DNA of 16,804 bases. Source: DASVTR01 sp033855775 (GTDB taxonomy: Bacteria; Acidobacteriota; Blastocatellia; Pyrinomonadales; Pyrinomonadaceae). The notes beneath the pieces were generated by a model. It saw nothing but the letters and a program-made list of their open reading frames with translations, was not told the origin of the DNA and did no database searches. The stretch covers positions 1 to 16,804 of the forward strand of contig JAWVFT010000124.1 in NCBI GenBank assembly GCA_033855775.1, written 5' to 3'. Positions 7,144 through 14,854 of the stretch are shown one piece after another. The position numbers and the translations under genes were made by a program. Position 1 is the first letter of the stretch. Each line of letters opens with the position of its first letter.

Positions 7144-9969
7144 TTAGTTAGAGCCGGGCGGCGCGATGGGCGGCGGATTGGCGACGGGCTGCCATCTGGC
7201 CTGGGAATCATAGTCGCCGGCATTGCTGACGTTCGTCAGGCCGCTGCCATCCACGTTCACGGCGCAGATTTCGCTGTTGCCCTCAATCCATATTTGAAAC
7301 GACAGTCCCGCCCCGTCCGGCGACCATTCCGGTTTCGCGCCGCCATTATAGTGACCGACAAACACAGGCTCCTGATTGCTGCCGTCGGCGTTCATGACGT
7401 AAATCATTTGCGTGTAGTTCAGAAAGCGCGAAAACGCGATCTTCGTGCCATCGGGCGACCATGAAGGATAGCCGTCATCGTCCGTGTTCGTGAGGTTGAC
7501 CTGATTACTGCCGTCGGCGTTCATGACGTAGATGCCCTGATTGGAATTGCCATAGCCTCTGGCGAAAGCGACCTTTGTTCCGTCGGGCGACCAGACCGGA
7601 GCGTAGTCGTTCGTCTCAGGACTGTCGCTCAGGTTTGTCTTGCCCGTGCCGTCGGCGTTGATGACGAGCACTTCCGCGTTGGCGCCGCTGCCGTAGTCTT
7701 CGTACAGGAGTCTCTCGCTATCGGGCGACCATTGCGGACTGCTCTGATAATCGGCGTCGTCCGTTAGATTCTGGAAGCCCGTGCCGTCGGCATTGATGAC
7801 GCAGATGTCATAGTTGCTGTCCTTGTAGTCGCGCCATGCGATTTTCGTCCCGTCCGGCGACCAGACGAAGAAAGCGCCGTTTGCGCCGTTGGTGGTGAGT
7901 TGCGCCGGATTGCTGCCGTCGGCGTTCATCAGCCAAGTCTCCGTCGTGCCGCTGCGGTCGCTATTGAAGACAATCATTGAGCCGTCCGGCGACCACGCGG
8001 GCTCCGAGTCAGCCGCCTGGTTGTTGGTCAGATTAACAAGCTGGCTTCCGTCCGCGTTCGCCAGATATATTTCCGCGTTACCATCGCGGTAACTCATGAA
8101 GGCCAGTTGGCCGCCGGGGCCGGAAGTTGATTGACGAATCAGGAACGGCACGGCCACCGTATTGTCCGGCGGATAGGGGTCGGTCAATGTGCTGCCGACA
8201 ATCATAGTGGCCGTTGCGTTCGCGTCTGCGGTGGCGTTGACCGTGGCGCTGATTGTGACCGTCTGTTGCGCGAAGATGCTCATATCTCCGAGCGGGCAAG
8301 TGACGGTCGTGACGCCGCCGACGGTCGCCAGCGTGCAGGAGCCAACTGAGGTGGCAGCCGTGTTGACGGTGACGCCCGGCGGGAGCGTGGTCGTGATGCT
8401 CGCTCCGGTCGCCTGATAAGGGCCGTTGTTGGAGATGACGCCGTTGAAGGTAATAGTTCCGTCGGGCGTGACCATGGAGGGCTGCGCGCTGGCGTCGAGC
8501 AACAGGTTGGCTGCGGGCTCGCCGAGAATCGTGATTGCGGGGTAGGCGAAGTTATCGCCGGTGGATATTTCGAGCGTGTCGCTGGCGACGCTAATCGTCG
8601 CTTGCAGCCAGTCGTTCGGCGAGCCGGTGGCGGTCGCGCTCAGCGTGATTGATTTCGTCTCAGCGTTTGGAATATTGCCGAGCGCGCATTCAACGCGCGT
8701 GCCGCCGCTGCTTTCGTCCGGCTCGCTCGCGCAGGAGCCGTAGCTATTAGTGATGCTGTTGATCGCAACGCCCGCGGGGAATAAGCACGAAAGATTGACG
8801 GCGGTGGCGGTGGCGGTCCCGCCGTTGCTCGCGATGATTTCGTAGAGAGCCGTTCCGCCGGAAGTCATCGCGTCGGGGTTGACCGTGGCGGAGAGGGACA
8901 ATTCCGCCGACGAGGGCGTCGGCGTGGGCGTGGGCTCAGGCAGCGGCACATGCTGGCCCCAACTTGGGCGGAAATCCTGCGCCGGGTCGTTTGTCACGCG
9001 CGTCTGGTTGCCGCCGTCCGCGTCCATCACGTAAACCTCTGCGTTGCCGTCGCGGTTGGACATGAAGGCGAGCTTTGTTCCGTCGGGCGACCATGCAGGC
9101 CCCTGATTTGCCACGTCGTAATCGGTCTTAGTGAGTTCGGTCTGGTTGCTGCCGTCCGCGTCCATCACGTAAATCTCGTAATGCCCGTCCTGAAAACTGT
9201 AGTAAGCGATTTTCGAGCCGTCGGGCGACCAATCGGGGTCACGGTCAGCCCAAGTGTTACTGCTCAGGTTGACGAGGTTGCTGCCATCGGCATCCATGAC
9301 GCAGACTTGCGCGTTGCCGCTCATGGCATCCTTGGTGAAGACAATCTTCGAGCCGTCGGGCGACCAATCCGGATAATCATCCAGAGTCGTGCCATCGCTC
9401 AGCTTGACCTCGTTCGTGCCGTCGGCGTTGACGACCCATATCTGACCGCCGCCGGTAAAGGCGAGCTTTGTCCCGTCGGGCGACCAGGCGGGTCCGTCAT
9501 CACGCCGCTGGCTGTTGCTCGTCAAGCACGTCTGCTCGCTTCCGTCTGCATTCATCACCCAAATCTGTAAGGAGTCGTTGCGGACGGTCGAGTAGGCGAT
9601 CTTCGAGCCGTCGGGCGACCAAGCGGCGTCTTCGGCATGTGGGCCGAAAGTCAGAGTCGTCATGTTGCTGCCGTCTTCGTCGATGACGGCAATCTGTTCG
9701 AGGTCTGTGTCAAGCTGTTCGACGGTGAGACCGCCATCATCTCCGAGGTGCGTGAAGGCTATCTGGCCGTTTGTGGGCGGCGTCGGGGTCGGCTCAGGCA
9801 GGAGCGGCGAGTTGGCGCTTCTGGCCTTCGGTTGCGGGGCGAAAGCTTCGGCTCTCAGGTTCCTATTAAGGGTGGAAGAATCGCGGGCCAGAGCGGCTGA
9901 GGCAAGCAGGCTGAGGACGACGGCCAGGGCGATGCTGATTAACTGCTTTGCGAATGTTCGATGTTTCAA
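7144..9969 (-). CDS. Exported twin beta-propeller protein (TolB/PD40-type) with two central DUF11 domains
   Basis: 941 residues. The start is TTG at 9969, supported by AAAGGAG nine nt upstream and by the signal peptide that follows (KQLISIALAVVLSLLASAALA). After a Pro/Thr linker (PEPTPTPPTNG) comes a first propeller (~66-337) with five WSPDG blades plus a degenerate WGQ blade. A second linker (PLPEPTPTPTPS) leads to two DUF11-type Ig-like domains (~355-480 and ~486-610). A second propeller (~620-930) has five WSPDG blades, one WSPDS and a terminal WQP. Blades carry the repeated VMNADGSN motif. It ends in a Pro-rich tail with no membrane anchor or sorting signal that I recognise. Such modules bind proteins or glycans at the surface; no catalytic motif is visible. 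It is divergent from the winged-helix/TPR regulator, a possible controller. Confidence 0.9.
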   Translation of the reverse strand: MKHRTFAKQLISIALAVVLSLLASAALARDSSTLNRNLRAEAFAPQPKARSANSPLLPEPTPTPPTNGQIAFTHLGDDGGLTVEQLDTDLEQIAVIDEDGSNMTTLTFGPHAEDAAWSPDGSKIAYSTVRNDSLQIWVMNADGSEQTCLTSNSQRRDDGPAWSPDGTKLAFTGGGQIWVVNADGTNEVKLSDGTTLDDYPDWSPDGSKIVFTKDAMSGNAQVCVMDADGSNLVNLSSNTWADRDPDWSPDGSKIAYYSFQDGHYEIYVMDADGSNQTELTKTDYDVANQGPAWSPDGTKLAFMSNRDGNAEVYVMDADGGNQTRVTNDPAQDFRPSWGQHVPLPEPTPTPTPSSAELSLSATVNPDAMTSGGTALYEIIASNGGTATATAVNLSCLFPAGVAINSITNSYGSCASEPDESSGGTRVECALGNIPNAETKSITLSATATGSPNDWLQATISVASDTLEISTGDNFAYPAITILGEPAANLLLDASAQPSMVTPDGTITFNGVISNNGPYQATGASITTTLPPGVTVNTAATSVGSCTLATVGGVTTVTCPLGDMSIFAQQTVTISATVNATADANATATMIVGSTLTDPYPPDNTVAVPFLIRQSTSGPGGQLAFMSYRDGNAEIYLANADGSQLVNLTNNQAADSEPAWSPDGSMIVFNSDRSGTTETWLMNADGSNPAQLTTNGANGAFFVWSPDGTKIAWRDYKDSNYDICVINADGTGFQNLTDDADYQSSPQWSPDSERLLYEDYGSGANAEVLVINADGTGKTNLSDSPETNDYAPVWSPDGTKVAFARGYGNSNQGIYVMNADGSNQVNLTNTDDDGYPSWSPDGTKIAFSRFLNYTQMIYVMNADGSNQEPVFVGHYNGGAKPEWSPDGAGLSFQIWIEGNSEICAVNVDGSGLTNVSNAGDYDSQARWQPVANPPPIAPPGSN
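7314..9625 (-). repeat. Degenerate ~130-bp coding repeats (WSPDG propeller blades)
   Basis: On the + strand, the core CCGTCGGGCGACCA (with small variants) recurs 11 times: near 7314, 7449, 7579, 7717, 7850, 7983, 9079, 9218, 9353, 9472 and 9609. Each is paired with a GCCGTCGGCGTTCATGACG-like block encoding VMNADGS. The repeats are in frame and encode propeller blades. They form two blocks separated by the ~950-bp DUF11 segment. Blocks this similar are prone to recombination and to assembly collapse. Confidence 0.85.
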
Positions 9970-9978
9970 GTGAGGCAG

Positions 9979-9985
9979 CTCCTTT
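9979..9985 (-). promoter_or_regulatory. Shine-Dalgarno deciding the TTG start of the propeller gene
   Basis: On the minus strand AAAGGAG lies 9 nt upstream of TTG 9969-9967. No ATG or GTG in this frame is better placed relative to the signal peptide, so the site fixes a non-ATG start. Confidence 0.75.
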
Positions 9986-10247
9986 AGATTGTTAAGGTTG
10001 AATCGGCCAACAATGTTCCCGCCAACGTTGAGCAGCAGCGTAGCTGATGATTATTCGCGTGTTGAAATCCAAGCGCGAATGGGGCAATATAGATGCGACC
10101 AGAGTTAGCGCGTCGTTCCTTCCGGTTGCTCAGACCTTTGACCGCTGACTATTGTCAACACCAGCCGCTATCCAGACTGCCCTTCGCGCGCCGCTTGAAC
10201 GGCGTGGCCGCCGCTCGCCCCGTAATTGAAAATAGCGTTGAAGCGGT
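9986..10247. other. Divergent intergenic region between propeller gene and winged-helix regulator
   Basis: No gene seen. It must carry the promoter of the propeller gene on the minus strand and at least part of the regulator promoter on the plus strand. A TTGACA lies on the minus strand at 10160-10155, but no good -10 follows at 16-18 bp. On the plus strand TTGAAA at 10226-10231 likewise lacks a convincing -10. Confidence 0.3.
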
Positions 10248-10267
10248 GAGAAGTCTTTAGACTTCTC
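10248..10267. promoter_or_regulatory. 20-bp palindrome upstream of the winged-helix regulator (possible operator)
   Basis: GAGAAGTCT (10248-10256) and AGACTTCTC (10259-10267) are exact inverted repeats around a TT centre. It ends 33 bp before ATG 10301 and adjoins the 11-bp direct repeats. No T-run follows, so a terminator is unlikely. An operator for a dimeric regulator, or a leader hairpin, are the two readings. Confidence 0.5.
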
Positions 10268-10293
10268 TCAAAACATTCTCAAAGTTTTCTCAA
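10266..10293 (+). promoter_or_regulatory. Three TCTCA direct repeats at 11-bp spacing (candidate winged-helix binding array)
   Basis: TCTCA begins at 10266, 10277 and 10288, exactly 11 bp apart, the context tending to TTCTCAA. OmpR/PhoB-type winged-helix regulators bind tandem half-sites one helical turn apart. The downstream gene encodes such a domain, so autoregulation is inferred. The last repeat runs into the AAGG Shine-Dalgarno, so occupancy would block expression. Confidence 0.5.
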
Positions 10294-10300
10294 GGTGATA

Positions 10301-12100
10301 ATGAATAGACCGGCGCGCTACGTTTACGAGTTTGGCCCTTTCCTTTTGAATCCATCCGAGAGCTTATTGCTGATGGGAACGACGCCTGTGTCGCTGACCC
10401 CGAAGGTCTTCGAGACACTCGTCGTGCTGGTTCGGAATAGCGGGCACGTCGTCAACAAAGATGAACTGATGAATGAGATTTGGCCGGACACGAATGTGGA
10501 AGAAGCCAATCTCACACAAAATATCTTCACGCTCAGAAAAGCCCTCGACCGGCATCATCAGGGGCCTTCTTATATCGAAACCGTCCCGAAGCGCGGCTAT
10601 CGCTTTGTCGCCCATGTGAGAAAGGAGACAGACGGCGACAAGCCGGCGGTAGAGCAGGACGAATCGCTCACGGTCATGGAAGCGAAGGCCGACGAGAGCC
10701 GGCCGGCTATTCATTCACTGGCGGTCTTGCCCCTGGCTAATGCCAGCGCCGACCCGAACGCAGAGTATCTATCGGATGGAATTACGGAGAGCATCATCAA
10801 CAATCTCTCGCAACTGCCGGGGCTGCGAGTCATGGCCCGAAGCGCAGTTTTTCGCTACAAGGGCAGAGAGGTTGACGCGCAGGAAGTCGGGCGAGAGATG
10901 GGCGTCCGCGCCGTGCTCACGGGAAGAGTCCTGCACCTCGGCAACAGGTTAATCATTAGGATTGAACTCATAGATGTCGCTGATGGATGGCAAATCTGGG
11001 GTGAGCAGTATGACCGCGAGCCTTTAGACATCATTGCCGTGCAAGCGGAGATGTCGCGCGAAATCTCCGAGAAATTAAAGCTCAGATTGACCGGCCAGCA
11101 GAAGAGACTTCTGACCAAACGATACACGGAGAACTCCTCGGCTTATCATGCTTACCTGAAAGGCCGTTACTACTGGAATCAGCGAACCGAAGAAGGTTTC
11201 AAGAAAGGAATTGAATACTTCAAACAAGCCATCCGTGAAGACCCGGATTACGCTCTGGCCCATGCCGGACTGGCGGATTGCTACAATCTGCTGAACAGCT
11301 ATGGCGTGCTTCAACCAAGCGAGTCTGCGCCGATTATCAAGGCTGTCGCTAAACAAGCGTTGAGGATTGATAACATGCTCGCGGAAGCGCACGCCTCGCT
11401 CGGCCACGTCATGATGATGCATGATTGGGATTGGCCCGGCGCCAGAAAGGAATTCAAACGCGCTATTGAGTTGAATCCTAATTATGCGACCGCGCATCAT
11501 TGGTACGCGCTCTATCTGAGAGCGATGGGCAGGTTTGACGAGTCGTTGGAAGAAGTCAGACAAGCGCAAAGGCTTGACCCGCGCTCGCTCATTATCAATA
11601 CGGTCGTCGGCACACACTTCTATTACGCGCGCCAGTATGACAAGGCGATTGAGCAATGCCGGGAGACGCTCAAACTCGACCCCAATTTCCAGATTGCATA
11701 CGGCGTCATCGGGGAAGCTTATACTCAGAAAGGAATGTATCAGGAAGCCATCGCGGCATTACGGAAGGCCGTCAGTTTTTCATCCGGCCCTGAAGGGTTG
11801 GCGATGCTCGCCTATGCCTATGCGCTGGCCGGACGCCGCGGCGAGGCGCAAAAGGCGCTCAACAAATTGAAGAGCTTATCTCAGCGAAGATACATCGAGC
11901 CAGCTTCCATCGCCATCATCTACACCGGGCTGTTGGAGAAAGAGCAAGCGTTTGAATGGCTCGAAAAGGCATACGAACATCGTAACGAGTTGTTGGTGAT
12001 GCTCAAGGTCGACCCGCGCCTTGACGCTCTTCGCCCGGAGCCAAGATTCACGCAGTTGCTTGAACGTGTCGGCTTACATAGACAAGGCGGGCCGGGTTGA
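10301..12100 (+). CDS. Winged-helix / TolB-like / TPR fusion regulator (CadC-like)
   Basis: 599 residues from ATG 10301, chosen over GTG 10295 because AAGG sits 5 nt upstream. Domains in order are: an OmpR/CadC-type winged helix (~7-106), with LTPKVFETLVVLVRNSGHVV and the C-terminal YIETVPKRGYRFVA hairpin; a short charged linker; a TolB N-terminal/FlgO-like domain (~140-265), starting HSLAVLPLANASADPNAEYLSDGITESI; and a long TPR superhelix (~275-590), with LAHAGLADCYNLL and AHHWYALYLRAMGRFDESLEE. There is no receiver domain and I see no membrane segment, unlike true CadC. So it is probably a cytosolic one-component regulator sensing through the TPR or TolB-like part. The family is common in Acidobacteriota. 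It is divergent from the propeller gene, and upstream repeats suggest autoregulation. Confidence 0.92.
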   Translation: MNRPARYVYEFGPFLLNPSESLLLMGTTPVSLTPKVFETLVVLVRNSGHVVNKDELMNEIWPDTNVEEANLTQNIFTLRKALDRHHQGPSYIETVPKRGYRFVAHVRKETDGDKPAVEQDESLTVMEAKADESRPAIHSLAVLPLANASADPNAEYLSDGITESIINNLSQLPGLRVMARSAVFRYKGREVDAQEVGREMGVRAVLTGRVLHLGNRLIIRIELIDVADGWQIWGEQYDREPLDIIAVQAEMSREISEKLKLRLTGQQKRLLTKRYTENSSAYHAYLKGRYYWNQRTEEGFKKGIEYFKQAIREDPDYALAHAGLADCYNLLNSYGVLQPSESAPIIKAVAKQALRIDNMLAEAHASLGHVMMMHDWDWPGARKEFKRAIELNPNYATAHHWYALYLRAMGRFDESLEEVRQAQRLDPRSLIINTVVGTHFYYARQYDKAIEQCRETLKLDPNFQIAYGVIGEAYTQKGMYQEAIAALRKAVSFSSGPEGLAMLAYAYALAGRRGEAQKALNKLKSLSQRRYIEPASIAIIYTGLLEKEQAFEWLEKAYEHRNELLVMLKVDPRLDALRPEPRFTQLLERVGLHRQGGPG

Positions 12101-12176
12101 GGCTTAAAGAAGTATTAGTGACGTTAATTCGGGCGAACCCATCATGAAGGCGCTCTAGGCTGGCGGCCTGAATCAA

Positions 12177-12211
12177 CAGAGAGCGGCGGGGCCACGTCCC
12201 GCCGCTCTCTG
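12177..12211 (+). terminator. GC-rich stem-loop after the winged-helix regulator (probable terminator, no immediate U-tract)
   Basis: AGAGAGCGGCGGG (12178-12190) pairs perfectly with CCCGCCGCTCTCT (12198-12210). A flanking C-G pair and a G-U closing pair extend the stem to about 15 bp around a 5-nt loop. It lies 77 bp after the stop codon. The first T-run (TTTTT, 12226-12230) comes some 14 nt later, so it is not a canonical intrinsic terminator. It may stabilise the mRNA 3' end or act with Rho. Confidence 0.5.
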
Positions 12212-12496
12212 CTATGTTGGCGCTGTTTTTCCGAGCGCAGCTTTATTGTGGCAGGTAAGCTGCCGGAACGAGTATGTCAGCGCCGCTGCCGAGGTATGCC
12301 TGGCGGCCAGTGTTGGTCGCGCTTTGTCAGAGCCGCTTCGCTTTGGCTCGCGCGTGGCGTCAGTGGTCGCACGCGCAGCACGACTCAAGAAAACATCCGT
12401 TCGCTGCGTTTATCCGACCGTTCGCTGAATAATCGAACCGGCAGGCCGCCCCGTTCATGTAAGCTCTCCGGCGAGCAACGACCTCCCGCGTGAGTG
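12212..12496. other. Intergenic region before the LytS-type kinase; no gene supported
   Basis: Two overlapping short open frames occur here (12246-12428 and 12248-12493), but both lack a Shine-Dalgarno and any recognisable composition or domain. A weak GCGCT/AGCGC hairpin spans 12220-12238. Nothing else stands out until the TATAAT at 12497. Confidence 0.3.
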
Positions 12497-12502
12497 TATA
12501 AT
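12497..12502 (+). promoter_or_regulatory. Consensus -10 box TATAAT immediately before the LytS-type kinase gene
   Basis: TATAAT ends 7 nt before ATG 12510, so transcription would begin at or almost at the start codon, giving a leaderless or nearly leaderless mRNA. No matching TTGACA is seen 17 bp upstream, which limits confidence. Confidence 0.4.
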
Positions 12503-12509
12503 TGAAGAG

Positions 12510-13676
12510 ATGAAGAATGCCGTTCAGATAACTTATAGCGCCGAATCAGGCCAGCCGTCCGAGGCCGGAATCAACTGGCTGAAGTGGGCCGTCCTCTTCG
12601 GCTTCTGGACATTTTTCAGCTTCCTCTACGCCAACCAAATCTATTTCGAGATGCTGCACAACCCGCGCATGCATCATTCATGGTGGCGGATTGCTTTCTG
12701 GCAGTTGGTGGTCTGGTATATTTGGGGCTGCCTGTCGCCTCTGATTCTCAGTCTTGGACGAAAGTTTCCCTGCGAGGGGCCAAGTTGGTTGAGAGGCTTG
12801 CTGGTTCACTTGAGCGCGGGCGTTTTCATCTCCGCTCTTCATATCGCCGTCGCCACATACTTGCGGATGCTCATCAGGCCGTTCGACGTGTGGAGCGACA
12901 TCAGCCCTTTCCTTGTGCAGTATCAGGGCGAACTGAGAAACTTTTTTCTCTTCGACTTCTTCATCTACTGGGCCATCCTCGGCGTCGGCTACGCCTTTGA
13001 TTACCGCGAGCGATACCGTGAACGCGAGTCGCTGGCCGCGCAGTTAAAGTCGCAACTGGCAGAGGCCAAGCTCGAATCGCTCAAGATGCAACTCCACCCG
13101 CATTTTCTTTTCAACACTCTGCATGCCATCTCAGGGCTCGTCCGCAGCAACGAGAAGCTGCCCGCCGTCAACATGATTGCGGGCCTCAGCGATTTGCTGC
13201 GTCATGCGCTTGAGAACGCCGACGAGCAGGAAGTCCCGCTCAGAGACGAGGTGAAGTTCGTAGAGCTTTATCTGGACATACAGAAGGTGCGCTTCTCCGA
13301 CCGCCTGACGGTGCGGATGGAGATTGCGCCCGACACGCTCGACGCCTTGGTGCCGAACCTCTTGCTCCAACCGCTCGTGGAAAATGCTATCCGTCATGGC
13401 ATCTCGGTCAACGATTCCGCCGGGGTCATTATCATCAACGCCTACCGCGATGACCGAATGTTGCGCATCCGAGTTTGCGACGACGGGCCGGGGTTGCAGT
13501 CCGGCTGGCAGATGGAGGACGGCGAGGGCATCGGTCTGGCCAACACCAGCGAGCGGCTGAAGCATCTCTACGGGGCCGAGCACCGTTTCGACCTCAGCAA
13601 CGGCGCGACCGGCGGCATGATAGCCGCCATCGCCATCCCTTTTCGCGTCAGCTATCATCTGGCCGCAGGACGATGA
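12510..13676 (+). CDS. LytS/YehU-type membrane sensor histidine kinase
   Basis: 388 residues. Four hydrophobic segments are seen (about 24-48, 58-83, 94-118 and 145-163), followed by a short helical linker (YRERYRERESLAAQLKSQLAEAK). Then comes the His_kinase domain with the signature LKMQLHPHFLFNTLHAI (phosphoacceptor probably H198), and a HATPase domain with the N-box LVENAIRHG (N292), DDGPG (324-328) and GEGIGL (338-343). It has no extracellular sensing domain of any size, so the signal is probably sensed within the membrane. It should phosphorylate the LytTR regulator, whose ATG overlaps its TGA (ATGA). ATG 12510 fits a -10 box directly upstream; AAGAG abuts the ATG too closely for a good Shine-Dalgarno. 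The stimulus is unknown. Confidence 0.93.
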   Translation: MKNAVQITYSAESGQPSEAGINWLKWAVLFGFWTFFSFLYANQIYFEMLHNPRMHHSWWRIAFWQLVVWYIWGCLSPLILSLGRKFPCEGPSWLRGLLVHLSAGVFISALHIAVATYLRMLIRPFDVWSDISPFLVQYQGELRNFFLFDFFIYWAILGVGYAFDYRERYRERESLAAQLKSQLAEAKLESLKMQLHPHFLFNTLHAISGLVRSNEKLPAVNMIAGLSDLLRHALENADEQEVPLRDEVKFVELYLDIQKVRFSDRLTVRMEIAPDTLDALVPNLLLQPLVENAIRHGISVNDSAGVIIINAYRDDRMLRIRVCDDGPGLQSGWQMEDGEGIGLANTSERLKHLYGAEHRFDLSNGATGGMIAAIAIPFRVSYHLAAGR

Positions 13677-14479
13677 ACACGCAGCCGAAAAAGATTAAGA
13701 CCTTAATCGTTGACGACGAGCCGCTGGCCCGCCAGACGCTTCGTGACTTGCTCGTTGAAGACCCGGAGATAGAGCTTATCGGCGAATGCAACAGCGGACT
13801 TGAGGCCGTCAATTTTATTCGCCGGCAATCGCCCGACCTGCTCTTTCTGGACATCCAGATGCCCGGCCTGAACGGCTTTGAAGCCTTAGCGAAAATCGAG
13901 TATGGGCGCATCCCCGCGATTATTTTTGTCACGGCCTTTGACCAGTACGCGCTGAAGGCTTTCGAGGTGCATGCGCTGGATTATCTGCTGAAGCCGTTCA
14001 GTGATAAAAGGTTCAAAGAAGCGCTTAGGCAAGCCAAGAGCAACGTCGAGATGAGGGAGATTAACAAACTCAGCCAGAGCTTGCTGGCTCTGCTCGGAGA
14101 GCGCGCCGGAGGGGAGACGGCCACCGTCAAGCGCAAGAGTTTTCTGACGCGCTTCATGGTCAGGTCCGGCGGCAGAGTGGCCTTCATCAAGGCTGAAGAT
14201 GTTGACTGGATTGCAGCCGACGACTACTACATCAAGCTGCACGTCAGCGGCAAGTCGCACCTGCTGCGCTTGAGCATGAACGAGTTGGAGGAGAAGCTGG
14301 ACCCCAATATATTCCTGCGCATTCATCGCTCGACCATCATCAACTTTGAGCGCGTCAAAGAACTGCAACAGCATCCGAACGGCGAATATGTCGTCGTCTT
14401 GAAGAACGGAACGGAGTTGAAACTCGCCCGCAGCCGCCGCGAACGATTGGAGCAACTGCTCACGAACGGCTACGATTAG
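13673..14479 (+). CDS. LytTR-family response regulator
   Basis: 268 residues. The receiver domain (~8-125) has the acidic pair D14/D15, phosphoacceptor D60 in LLFLDIQMPG, T88 in FVTAFD and K108 in DYLLKPF. After a linker, a LytTR DNA-binding domain (~163-265) follows: RFMVRSGGRVAFIKAEDVDWIAADDYYIKLH, then LRIHRSTIINFERVKEL. LytTR domains bind short direct repeats through beta strands. The open frame extends upstream to 13475, but that part overlaps the kinase in another frame and has shadow-ORF composition. ATG 13673, overlapping the kinase stop by ATGA and preceded by CAGGA, is the real start. The overlap implies translational coupling with the kinase. The target genes are not evident; the adjacent DJ-1-like gene is one candidate. 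Confidence 0.94.
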   Translation: MNTQPKKIKTLIVDDEPLARQTLRDLLVEDPEIELIGECNSGLEAVNFIRRQSPDLLFLDIQMPGLNGFEALAKIEYGRIPAIIFVTAFDQYALKAFEVHALDYLLKPFSDKRFKEALRQAKSNVEMREINKLSQSLLALLGERAGGETATVKRKSFLTRFMVRSGGRVAFIKAEDVDWIAADDYYIKLHVSGKSHLLRLSMNELEEKLDPNIFLRIHRSTIINFERVKELQQHPNGEYVVVLKNGTELKLARSRRERLEQLLTNGYD

Positions 14480-14854
14480 TCGTCAACATCCAACGGCCTG
14501 CCGCGGGCGTTGCGAATCCTCAAAAGCAATCGTCGCTTTAACTTCAGCCGGACATTCGGCCCCGCGTCTCTCTTCAAAGTTCAAGCCAACTGACCGCCGC
14601 TATTTGCCGTTGACAGCAATCTCATAGCGCTTCGCTGCAAACACGCATCCGCCAGCCCGCCGCCCGCGTATGCTGCATGTCACGCATCGTTAGATGACAT
14701 CAGCGGCGGCGGCGAACGTCTTCCCTGCGCGCCGTTGATGAAGAATGAGAGATGAACTTGGAAAACGTCTTAGACATCCTCGCGGTCTTGTTCCTGACGG
14801 GACTGAACATCTTCGGCCTGCGTGACGCGCAACTTTCGATAAGGAGAAAAAATC
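14480..14854. other. Intergenic region between the LytTR regulator and the DJ-1-like gene
   Basis: No convincing gene or terminator. TTGACA at 14610-14615 has no -10 at proper spacing. A hydrophobic open frame starts at ATG 14752 (MNLENVLDILAVLFLTGLNIFGL) and runs into the DJ-1-like gene in another frame. Its Shine-Dalgarno is poor, so it is noted only as a possible leader peptide. Confidence 0.3.

Noticed and set aside
7314..9625. Regularly spaced ~130-bp repeats that could suggest a repeat array
   Set aside because: They are in frame, degenerate and encode WSPDG propeller blades; not CRISPR, not noncoding.
13475..13672. N-terminal extension of the LytTR regulator frame
   Set aside because: It overlaps the kinase ATPase domain in another frame and is Arg-rich nonsense; the receiver begins right after ATG 13673.
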